64,000 nucleotides of DNA from Actinomyces radicidentis. Its GTDB lineage: Bacteria; Actinomycetota; Actinomycetes; Actinomycetales; Actinomycetaceae. This document shows, piece after piece, positions 57,368-64,000 of this stretch (its first letter is position 1; each line of letters begins with the position of its first letter). Under the pieces are notes generated by a model. That model saw nothing but the letters and a program-made list of their open reading frames with translations, did no database searches and was not told where the DNA came from. The translations under genes and the position numbers were made by a program. The stretch spans positions 2,418,001 through 2,482,000 of the forward strand of contig NZ_CP014228.1 in NCBI RefSeq assembly GCF_001553565.1, given 5' to 3'.

Positions 57368-59479
57368 ATGGGGGAGACCGCCGTCGCGGCCCCGCTCGGG
57401 ATCGGCCCTGCGGGACCGGGGCAGGGCGTGCCCGGTCAGGGGCCGACCGGTCAGGGCGCGCTGCTCGCCTCCCCTGCGCCCGCCGAGCGCGAGGTGACCG
57501 GCACCGGCGTCGACCTGCCCGTCGCGCGCGTCCTCCTCGACACTCCCGTCCCGCACCTGGACCGGCCCTTCGACTACCTCGTCCCGCCCGAGCTCGACGT
57601 CGCCGCCGGCGTCGGCACGCGCGTCACCGTCCGCTTCGGCGGCCAGGAGATGCACGGCTGGGTCTGGGAGCGCTCCCGCACGACGACCCACCCCGGCCGC
57701 CTCACCGCCCTGCGCCGCGTCGTCTCCGACCTCCCCGTCCTCCCCGAGGCGACGCGCCGCCTCGTCGACGCCGTCGCCGTGCGCGCCGCAGGCACGCGCT
57801 CCGACGTCATCCGCCTCGCCGTCCCCGCCCGGCACGCGACGACCGAGCGCTCCGAGCGTGGCAAGGCCGAACCGGAGCCGCCCACCTGGACCGCGCCGGA
57901 GGCTGACGCCCAGGGCTGGGGCGCCTACGAGGGCGGTGCCGGGCTGCTCACCGCCCTCGCCGGGGGCGGGGCGCCTCGGGCCGCCTGGTCCGTCCTCCCC
58001 GAGCGGGAGGGGCTCGTGCGCGGCTGGGTGGCGCTCGTGGCCGAGGCCGCCGCCGCGAGCCTCGCCTCCGGCCGCGGGGTGCTCGTCATCGTCGCCACGA
58101 CGGACCAGGCCGAGGCGGTCGCCGCGGCACTGGCCGCCGAGCTCGACGGAGAGCCCGTCGTCACCCTCGCCGCGGAGCACGGCCCGGCCCGCCGCTACCG
58201 CGCCTTCCTCCGCCTCCTGCTCGGGCACACGCGCGTCGCCGTCGGTACCCGAGCCGCCGCCTTCGCGCCCGTGAGGGACCTCGGGCTCATGGTCCTGTGG
58301 GACGACGGCGACGACCGCCTCGATGAGCGCCACGCCCCCTACGTCCACGCCCGCACCGTCCTCGCCCTGCGCTCCGGCCTCGAGGGCGCCGGCCTGCTCC
58401 TGGCGGCGCACTCCCGCTCCGTCGAGGCCCAGTCCTACGTCGAGGCCGGCTGGGCGGGGGACCTGCGGGCCCCGCGCGCGCTCGTGCGCCGCGCCCTGCC
58501 CCGCGTCGAGGTGCCCGGGGAGATCGAGCTCGGCGCCGAGGGCGCCTCCGGACGGGCACGCATCCCCTCCCTGGCGCACCGCGCCGTGCGCGAGGCCCTC
58601 GCCGACGGCCCCGTCCTCGTCCAGGTGCCGCGCGGCGGCTACGCGCCCGTCGTCGCCTGCGCCCGCTGCCGCACCGCCGCCCGCTGCCCCTCCTGCGCCG
58701 GCCCGCTGTCCATGGACCGCGAGGGGCGCGTCACCTGCCGCTGGTGCGGGCGCCTCCTCGGGGCCTTCGCCTGCGCGAGCTGTGGTAACCACGCCCTGCG
58801 CATGGTGAGCGTCGGCTCCGCGCGCACCGCGGAGGAGCTCGGGCGCGCCTTCCCCGGCGTCCCCGTCGTCGTCTCCGGCGCCCGCGAGAGCCACGGGATC
58901 ATCGACGAGGTCGACGACGCACCGCGCCTCGTCGTCGCCACCCCCGGAGCCGAGCCCACCGCCCTCGGCGGCTATCGCGCCGCCCTCCTCCTCGACGGCG
59001 CCGCCCTGTCCGCCCGGCCCGATCTCGGGGCCGTCGGCGAGGCGATGCGCCGCTGGTCCAACGCCGTCGTCCTCGTCCAGCCGGGCGCCCGCGTCATCCT
59101 CCTCGGCGGCGCCGAGCCGACCGCCGCCCAGGCCCTCGTGCGCTGGGACCAGCCCGGCCTCGCCCGGCGCGAGCTCGCCGAGCGCGCCGAGCTCCACCTC
59201 CCGCCTGCCTGGCGCACCGCGAGGCTCGACGGGCCCCGCCGTGCCGTCGACGCCGTCCTCGCGGAGGCCGCCGCGGCAGGCTATGAGGTGCTCGGCCCCG
59301 TCGAGGCGCCGCCGGCGCGCGGGCAGACCGCTCGCGCGGGCGAGGTCCGCGGGCTCGTGCGCGCACCCGTGAGCCGCGGGCGCGAGCTCGCAGCCCTTCT
59401 ACGGGTGCGGTCGCGCGAGCGGTCCGCGCGGCGCGAGGAGCCGCTGCGCGTCGAGCTCGATCCGACCGTCCTGTGGTGA
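57368..59479 (+). CDS. priA: PriA-like primosomal protein without helicase motifs
   Basis: PriA restarts stalled replication forks. This 703-residue protein keeps the N-terminal DNA-binding domain (VARVLLDTPVPHLDRPFDYL, VRFGGQEMHGWVW) and the eight zinc-binding cysteines (CARC, CPSC, CRWC, CASC). As in other actinobacteria it has no GKT P-loop; the DEAH position reads DDGDDRLDERHAPYVHART. It probably cannot unwind DNA and acts as a structural or loading factor. An N-terminal Gly/Pro-rich extension of about 45 residues is unusual. The ATG at 57368 follows GAGGAGGGGCC. Confidence 0.9.
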   Translation: MGETAVAAPLGIGPAGPGQGVPGQGPTGQGALLASPAPAEREVTGTGVDLPVARVLLDTPVPHLDRPFDYLVPPELDVAAGVGTRVTVRFGGQEMHGWVWERSRTTTHPGRLTALRRVVSDLPVLPEATRRLVDAVAVRAAGTRSDVIRLAVPARHATTERSERGKAEPEPPTWTAPEADAQGWGAYEGGAGLLTALAGGGAPRAAWSVLPEREGLVRGWVALVAEAAAASLASGRGVLVIVATTDQAEAVAAALAAELDGEPVVTLAAEHGPARRYRAFLRLLLGHTRVAVGTRAAAFAPVRDLGLMVLWDDGDDRLDERHAPYVHARTVLALRSGLEGAGLLLAAHSRSVEAQSYVEAGWAGDLRAPRALVRRALPRVEVPGEIELGAEGASGRARIPSLAHRAVREALADGPVLVQVPRGGYAPVVACARCRTAARCPSCAGPLSMDREGRVTCRWCGRLLGAFACASCGNHALRMVSVGSARTAEELGRAFPGVPVVVSGARESHGIIDEVDDAPRLVVATPGAEPTALGGYRAALLLDGAALSARPDLGAVGEAMRRWSNAVVLVQPGARVILLGGAEPTAAQALVRWDQPGLARRELAERAELHLPPAWRTARLDGPRRAVDAVLAEAAAAGYEVLGPVEAPPARGQTARAGEVRGLVRAPVSRGRELAALLRVRSRERSARREEPLRVELDPTVLW

Positions 59480-59736
59480 GGCGCGGCACCGTCGTCGGGA
59501 GGCCCCCGGGAGGTGGTGAGCAGGCCAGGCGGCGCTGCCCGTACCCCGGCACGCTCACGGCGGCTGACCAGCGCGAACGCAGGACAGATACAGGTTCGTA
59601 TTCCTAGACTCGTCCTCGTTGGACGGGCACCGCAGCCCGCGCCCGCCCGGCTGCAGCACAGGGCTGCTCCACGACCGGTGAGGACCGGCACGTGACGCCA
59701 GTGCCGGCCACGGCCGGCGGGACCAGCGAGGCGACC

Positions 59737-61524
59737 ATGACCAACACGCAGCACGTCTACCAGCGCACCTACCCCGTCAACCCAGACGGCAAGCCCTACG
59801 TGCACAACGACCTCGGCCTCTACACGCACAACCACCCGACCCCGCCCGCCGACGTCGCCGAGCGGCACGCCTGGCTCGTCGGCTCCGGCATCGGCTCCCT
59901 CCTCGCCGCCGCCTACCTCGTGCGCGACGGCCGCATGCCGGGCGAGAACATCACCATCCTCGAGCAGCTCTCCGTCCCCGGCGGCTCCTTCGACGGCGCA
60001 GGCGACACCGAGCGCGGCTTCATCGCCCGCGGAGGCCGTGAGATGGGCCAGCACTTCGAGTGCTTCTGGGACATCATGCGCGAGATCCCCGCCCTGGAGA
60101 TGCCCGAGCCCTACACCGTCCTCGACGAGTTCCGCACCGTCAACGAGAACGACCCCAACATCGACCCCTGCCGCGTCATCCACCACCAGGGCAAGCGCCG
60201 CGACACCTACAAGATGGGGCTCAACAAGAAGGGGCAGCTCGCCATGGTCCGCCTCCTCCTCGCCAAGGAGGAGGACACCTACTACAAGACCATCGAGGAC
60301 TGGTTCGACGCCGACTTCCTCGCCTCGAACTTCTACACGCTGTTCAAGACGATGTTCGCCTTCGAGCAGTACGAGTCCCTCACCGAGATGAAGCGCTACA
60401 TGCACCGCTTCCTCCAGTACTTCCCCGGCTTCTCCGACCTGTCCTGCCTGCGCTTCAGCCGCTACAACCAGTTCGAGTCCTTCGTCCTGCCGCTCACCAG
60501 CTGGCTCGAGGACAAGGGCGTGCGCTTCCAGTACGACACCTGCGTCGACGACCTCGACATGGACATCACCGCTGGCCGCAAGACGGTCACCGCCATCCGG
60601 TACCACCGCGCGGACGGCACGCAGGAGACCATCGACGTGGCCCCCAAGGACCTCGTCCTGGCCACCATCGGATCCTGCACCGAGTCCACCGGGTACGGCG
60701 ACATGGACACCGTCCCGCCCTTCTACACCGACCGCCCCGGCGGTGCCTGGACCCTGTGGCGCAACCTCGCCAAGAAGTCCTCCGTCTTCGGCCGCCCCGA
60801 CGTCTTCTGCTCCCACCCGCACGAGACCGTCTGGGAGTCCGTCTCCTTCAGCTTCATCGGCGAGGACCACCCCTTCCTGCGCAAGATCCGTGAGCTCACC
60901 GGCAACGACCCGCTCTCCGGTCGCACCGTCACCGGCGGCATCATCACCGCCGAGGACTCCGGCTGGTGCCTGAGCCTCACGATGAACCGCCAGCCGCAGT
61001 TCCGCGCCCAGCCCAAGGACTGGGGCGTCGCCTGGGCCTACGGCCTCTACCCGCACGCGAAGGGCGACTGCGTGCGCAAGCCGATGATCGAGTGCACCGG
61101 CGAGGAGATCCTCAAGGAGTACTGCTACCACTTCGGGCTCCTCGACCAGTTCGAGGAGATCAAGGCCCGCACCAAGGTCCGCCTCGCCACGATGCCCTAC
61201 ATCACGTCCTTCTTCTGGCCGCGCGGCAAGGGCGACCGCCCCGACGTCGTCCCCGAGGGCTGCACCAACCTCGGCCTCCTCGGCCAGTTCGTCGAGACCC
61301 CCGACGACTGCATCTTCACCACCGAGGGCAGCGCCCGCACCGCCATGATGGCCGTGTACCAGCTCCTCGACCTGGACCGCGACGTCCCTCCGATCTGGCC
61401 CGCCCAGTACGACGTGCGCGCGCTCCTCGCGGCCGCCAAGACCATGAACGACGGCAAGCTCCCCGGCGGGAAGGTCATCACCCGGATGCTCAAGGGCACC
61501 TACTACGAGGACATCCTGCCGTGA
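59737..61524 (+). CDS. ohyA: Oleate hydratase (FAD-dependent fatty acid double-bond hydratase)
   Basis: This enzyme adds water to the cis-9 double bond of unsaturated fatty acids, giving 10-hydroxy acids; in host-associated bacteria it detoxifies free fatty acids. The 595-residue protein has the FAD-binding HAWLVGSGIGSLLAAAYLVR, ITILEQLSVPGGSFDGAGD, GFIARGGREMGQHFECFWD, SRYNQFESFVLPLTSWLED, LATIGSCTESTGYGDMD and RQPQFRAQPKDWGVAWAYGL. The frame is open from a GTG at 59692, but the ATG at 59737, with GAGGCGACC upstream, fits the family start. It is a single gene, surrounded by housekeeping genes. Confidence 0.95.
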   Translation: MTNTQHVYQRTYPVNPDGKPYVHNDLGLYTHNHPTPPADVAERHAWLVGSGIGSLLAAAYLVRDGRMPGENITILEQLSVPGGSFDGAGDTERGFIARGGREMGQHFECFWDIMREIPALEMPEPYTVLDEFRTVNENDPNIDPCRVIHHQGKRRDTYKMGLNKKGQLAMVRLLLAKEEDTYYKTIEDWFDADFLASNFYTLFKTMFAFEQYESLTEMKRYMHRFLQYFPGFSDLSCLRFSRYNQFESFVLPLTSWLEDKGVRFQYDTCVDDLDMDITAGRKTVTAIRYHRADGTQETIDVAPKDLVLATIGSCTESTGYGDMDTVPPFYTDRPGGAWTLWRNLAKKSSVFGRPDVFCSHPHETVWESVSFSFIGEDHPFLRKIRELTGNDPLSGRTVTGGIITAEDSGWCLSLTMNRQPQFRAQPKDWGVAWAYGLYPHAKGDCVRKPMIECTGEEILKEYCYHFGLLDQFEEIKARTKVRLATMPYITSFFWPRGKGDRPDVVPEGCTNLGLLGQFVETPDDCIFTTEGSARTAMMAVYQLLDLDRDVPPIWPAQYDVRALLAAAKTMNDGKLPGGKVITRMLKGTYYEDILP

Positions 61525-61536
61525 CAGCATGAGGGC

Positions 61537-62280
61537 ATGAGCGAGCAGACGCAGTCCGCCGGCGCGACCGCGCCGACGAACCTCGCGAGCGCCCAGGCGC
61601 CCGTCAACCCCTCGGCCGGTCCCTGCGCGGTCGGGACCGACCGAGGGGAGTCGGCGGTCCCGGTCGACGCCGTCGTCCTCGACTACGGCAACGTCCTCTA
61701 CACGTGGGACGCCGTCGCGGCCGTCGCCGGGCGGGTGCCCGTGGCCCAGTGGGACGAGTACGTCGCGAGCGGCGAGTTCGACCGCCTCAACGCCATGGCC
61801 GACCGCGGCACCCCCTTCGAGGGGATCCTCGCCGAGCTGCGCGACGCCCACCCGGAGCGCCCCGACTGGGAGCACCTCCAGCGCCTCTACTGGGAGCACT
61901 TCGCGGACACGAAGACGGGGCCCGTGCCCGGCACCGGTGTGATCGTCGACGAGCTCCTCGACGCCGCGGTCCCGCTCTACGCCCTCACGAACTTCCACGA
62001 CGTGCTCTTCGAGCGCACCCGGCACATGGTGCCGCAGCTCACGCGCTTCACCGGGATCGTCGTCTCCGGCGAGGAGCACCTCGCCAAGCCCGACCCCGCC
62101 GTCTACCGGGTCCTCCTCGAGCGCTACGGCCTGGACGCCGGCCGCACGCTCTTCGTCGACGACTCGCCCGCCAACATCGAGGGGGCCCGCGCCGTCGGCA
62201 TGCGCGCGCACCTCTTCGTCGGCGCCGGGCGACTCCGGGCCGAGCTCACGGAGCGCGGTCTGCTGCCGCCGCGGGGCTGA
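61537..62280 (+). CDS. HAD-superfamily hydrolase, subfamily IA
   Basis: This 247-residue phosphatase-like protein starts 12 nt after the oleate hydratase stop. Motif I is VVLDYGNVLYTWD, where the second position usually occupied by Asp is Gly; motif II is YALTNFHDVLFER; motif III/IV is KPDPAVYRVLLER and TLFVDDSPANIEGARAVG. The DxGNV form of motif I is found in YihX-like sugar-phosphate phosphatases and in dehalogenase-like relatives. The substrate is unknown. The first 40 residues are a low-complexity extension. Confidence 0.88.
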   Translation: MSEQTQSAGATAPTNLASAQAPVNPSAGPCAVGTDRGESAVPVDAVVLDYGNVLYTWDAVAAVAGRVPVAQWDEYVASGEFDRLNAMADRGTPFEGILAELRDAHPERPDWEHLQRLYWEHFADTKTGPVPGTGVIVDELLDAAVPLYALTNFHDVLFERTRHMVPQLTRFTGIVVSGEEHLAKPDPAVYRVLLERYGLDAGRTLFVDDSPANIEGARAVGMRAHLFVGAGRLRAELTERGLLPPRG

Positions 62281-62406
62281 CGACGGCGGACGCCCTGGTC
62301 GGTCGACAGTGCCATGGGGCAGCCGTACGACCACGGGCCGGGGACGCGGGCGGCTGAGCGCAGCCGACTCCGAGGGCGCCCGGCGGGCTCAGCCGGACCG
62401 CGCCCC

Positions 62407-62419
62407 TAGACTGGGACCC
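62407..62419 (+). promoter_or_regulatory. -10 element of fmt, leaderless transcript
   Basis: TAGACT (62407-62412) ends 7 nt before the fmt ATG at 62420, so transcription should begin at or next to the start codon. No Shine-Dalgarno sequence is present. Confidence 0.55.
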
Positions 62420-63394
62420 ATGCGCGTCCTCTTCGCCGGCACCCCCGAGGTGGCCCTGCCCGTCCTGCACTCCCTCCTCGACTCGCCCGAGCACGAGGTC
62501 GTCGGCGTCCTCACCCGTGCGGACGCGCGCAAGGGCCGCGGCCGTACGCTTCATCCCTCGCCCGTCGCCGCCGCCGCCCGCGCGGCCGGGCTCGACGTCC
62601 GCACCCCGCGCACCCTGCGCGACGAGGAGACCCAGGACTGGGCCCGCGGCCTCGACGCCGACGTCGCCGTCGTCGTCGCCTACGGGCGCCTCGTGCCCGC
62701 CGAGCTCCTCGACGTGCCCCGGCACGGCTGGCTCAACCTCCACTTCTCCCTCCTGCCGCGCTGGCGCGGCGCCGCCCCCGTCCAGCGCGCCGTCATCGCC
62801 GGCGACGACGTCACCGGCGCCTGCGTCTTCGAGCTCGAGGAGGGCCTCGACACCGGCCCCGTCCTCGCCCGCATGGAGGAGCAGATCCGCCCCGAGGACA
62901 CCTCCGGCGACCTCCTCGACCGCCTCGCCCGGGCCGGCGGCCCGCTCGTCCTCGACGTCCTGTCCGCGCTCCACGCCGGCACCGCGGCCGCTGAGCCCCA
63001 GGCCGACGAGGGCGTCACCCTCGCGCCCATGCTCGCCACCGCCGACGGCGAGGTCGTCTGGACGGCGCCCACCGCGGTCATCGACCGCCTCGTGCGTGGC
63101 GTGACCCCTGCGCCGGGCGCCCGCACCGTGTACGACGAGGCCCGCTTCCGCCTCGGGCCCGTCACCCCGGTCGACGGCGTCACCGACCTCGCCCCCGGCG
63201 AGATCCGGGCGTCCAAGCACGAGGTCCTCGTCGGCACCGGCGACGGCGCCGTGCGCCTCGGGCAGGTAGCCCCCGCCGGCAAGTCCTGGATGCCCGCCGA
63301 CGCCTGGGCGCGCGGCGCCCACCCGGATCCCGGGGCGCGCCTCGGCCTCGATACGAGTGACGCGGCGGCGACGACCACGGGGGAGGAGGCCTGA
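62420..63394 (+). CDS. fmt: Methionyl-tRNA formyltransferase
   Basis: Fmt formylates initiator Met-tRNA with 10-formyl-tetrahydrofolate. The 324-residue protein starts MRVLFAGTPEVALPVLHSLL, has the catalytic region VVVAYGRLVPAELLDVPRHG and NLHFSLLPRWRGAAPVQRAV, then TGACVFELEEGLDTGPVL, and a C-terminal tRNA-binding domain. The frame is open upstream, but the family start and the -10 spacing support 62420. Its stop overlaps the rsmB start (TGATG). Confidence 0.97.
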   Translation: MRVLFAGTPEVALPVLHSLLDSPEHEVVGVLTRADARKGRGRTLHPSPVAAAARAAGLDVRTPRTLRDEETQDWARGLDADVAVVVAYGRLVPAELLDVPRHGWLNLHFSLLPRWRGAAPVQRAVIAGDDVTGACVFELEEGLDTGPVLARMEEQIRPEDTSGDLLDRLARAGGPLVLDVLSALHAGTAAAEPQADEGVTLAPMLATADGEVVWTAPTAVIDRLVRGVTPAPGARTVYDEARFRLGPVTPVDGVTDLAPGEIRASKHEVLVGTGDGAVRLGQVAPAGKSWMPADAWARGAHPDPGARLGLDTSDAAATTTGEEA

Positions 63395-64000
63395 TGGCCG
63401 GCTACAACGGCGGCCGCAGCGGCGGTCGGGGCAACGGCCACGGCGGCGGACGCCCCGGCCGCCAGAGGGGCGGCCAGCGACGCTCGCAGGCCGGGGCGCA
63501 GCGCCGCGGCCAGGGGCGCGAGCGCAGCCGCGGCAACGAGGAGGGCCGCAACAACCGCGCCCGCCGGGATCGCCGCGACGACGTCGCCGAGCGGTCCCAG
63601 GCAGGCCGTGGATCGCGCTATCAGCACGACGAGCCGCGACGCGACGACCGACGTCGGGACAGGCAGAACAACCAGGGCGGCGACCGTCGTCGTCGGAACG
63701 ACCGCGACCAGCGCTCGCGCCGCACGGACGCCCACGGCAGCGCCCGCGTGGACGAGGCCCGCCTTGTCGCCCTCGAGGTCCTCACCAAGGTCCGCGAGGA
63801 CGGCGCCTTCGCCAACCTCGTCCTGCCGCCCCTGCTCGATGAGGCCCGCCTCGGCCGTCGCGACTCCGGCTTCGCCACCGCCCTCACCTACGGCACGCTC
63901 CGGCTCCAGGGCCGCTACGACGCCATCCTCGCCCGCTGCGTCGACCGCCCCCTGAACCGTCTCGCCCCCGTCGTCCTGGACTGCCTGCGCCTGGGCGCCC
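63394..64000 (+). CDS. rsmB: 16S rRNA m5C methyltransferase RsmB with an Arg/Gly-rich extension (partial)
   Basis: RsmB methylates C967 of 16S rRNA using SAM. The ATG at 63394 overlaps the fmt stop. The first 115 residues are a disordered Gly/Arg/Asn/Gln-rich region (GRSGGRGNGHGGGRPGRQRG, then RRDDRRRDRQNNQGGDRRRR). The RsmB N-terminal NusB-like domain follows: DEARLVALEVLTKVREDGAF, LLDEARLGRRDSGFATALTY and GRYDAILARCVDRPLNRL. The window ends at residue 202, before the SAM domain with its catalytic Cys pair, so the assignment rests on the NusB-like part and the fmt-rsmB order. Confidence 0.88.
   Translation, partial: MAGYNGGRSGGRGNGHGGGRPGRQRGGQRRSQAGAQRRGQGRERSRGNEEGRNNRARRDRRDDVAERSQAGRGSRYQHDEPRRDDRRRDRQNNQGGDRRRRNDRDQRSRRTDAHGSARVDEARLVALEVLTKVREDGAFANLVLPPLLDEARLGRRDSGFATALTYGTLRLQGRYDAILARCVDRPLNRLAPVVLDCLRLGA

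Noticed and set aside
59281-62334. A 1017-codon antisense frame over oleate hydratase and the HAD hydrolase
   Set aside because: No recognisable motif; composition is that of reverse-frame shadows.

Overview
The window is GC-rich chromosomal DNA of an actinobacterium, most likely a member of the Actinomycetaceae (Actinomyces-like). The basis is base composition, heavy use of GTG starts, MihF in place of IHF/HU next to gmk, a PriA without helicase motifs, an AroK-AroB fusion, and the gene orders efp-nusB, pyrR-pyrB-pyrC-carA-carB-pyrF-mihF-gmk-rpoZ-coaBC and metK-priA...fmt-rsmB. The genus is inferred, not proven.

Layout. 1-1117 (-): DEAD-box RNA helicase cut by the left edge, with a leader of about 350 nt. 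1475-12915: an insertion-sequence island of about 11.4 kb. An IS3-family element was hit by an IS30-family element (1809-4722, 3-bp target duplication CTG), which was itself hit by an IS256-family element (2794-4229, 8-bp duplication). Next come an ISL3 remnant, a stranded low-GC ABC exporter gene (6483-8183), a second ISL3 element split by an IS110-family element, a second and nearly identical IS30 copy in inverted orientation (11112-12581, duplication GAA), and an IS481-like remnant. 13007-16500 (-): a NitT/TauT-type ABC importer operon preceded by a small ORF rich in Cys codons. 16954-20959 (+): two secreted, membrane-anchored surface proteins. 21152-22984: aspS. 23079-23402 (-): a His/Cys-rich metal-binding protein behind a promoter with Zur-like operators. 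23777-30089: a Sua5/YciO-family protein, a frameshifted NmrA-like gene, an MMPL transporter, rarA and a TSUP permease. 30301-42839: rpsD, alaS, ruvX, mltG, aroE, aroC, aroKB, a degenerate shikimate-kinase-like protein, efp, nusB and an NmrA-like gene. 42967-51508: the pyrimidine operon with a PyrR site. 51702-64000: mihF, gmk, rpoZ, coaBC, a cyclopropane-synthase-family methyltransferase, metK, priA, oleate hydratase, a HAD hydrolase, fmt and the start of rsmB.

How parts work together. aroE-aroC-aroKB covers dehydroquinate synthesis, the shikimate reductase and kinase steps and the last step to chorismate. pyrR/B/C/carA/carB/pyrF supplies UMP synthesis except dihydroorotate dehydrogenase and orotate phosphoribosyltransferase, which are not here. 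efp, nusB, rpsD, alaS, aspS, fmt and rsmB serve translation.

Most notable signals: (1) a 300-nt non-coding left end of the IS110 element whose short segments match its own ends and its insertion site in the pattern expected of a bridge RNA; (2) a probably leaderless small ORF ending in a Cys cluster ahead of the NitT/TauT operon; (3) the His/Cys-rich protein with Zur-like operators; (4) a heptamer, GGGGGAG, found about 20 times on the + strand and about twice on the - strand whatever the gene direction, and absent from the IS island; (5) a shikimate-kinase paralogue that has lost its P-loop lysine. All counts and pairings were made by eye.
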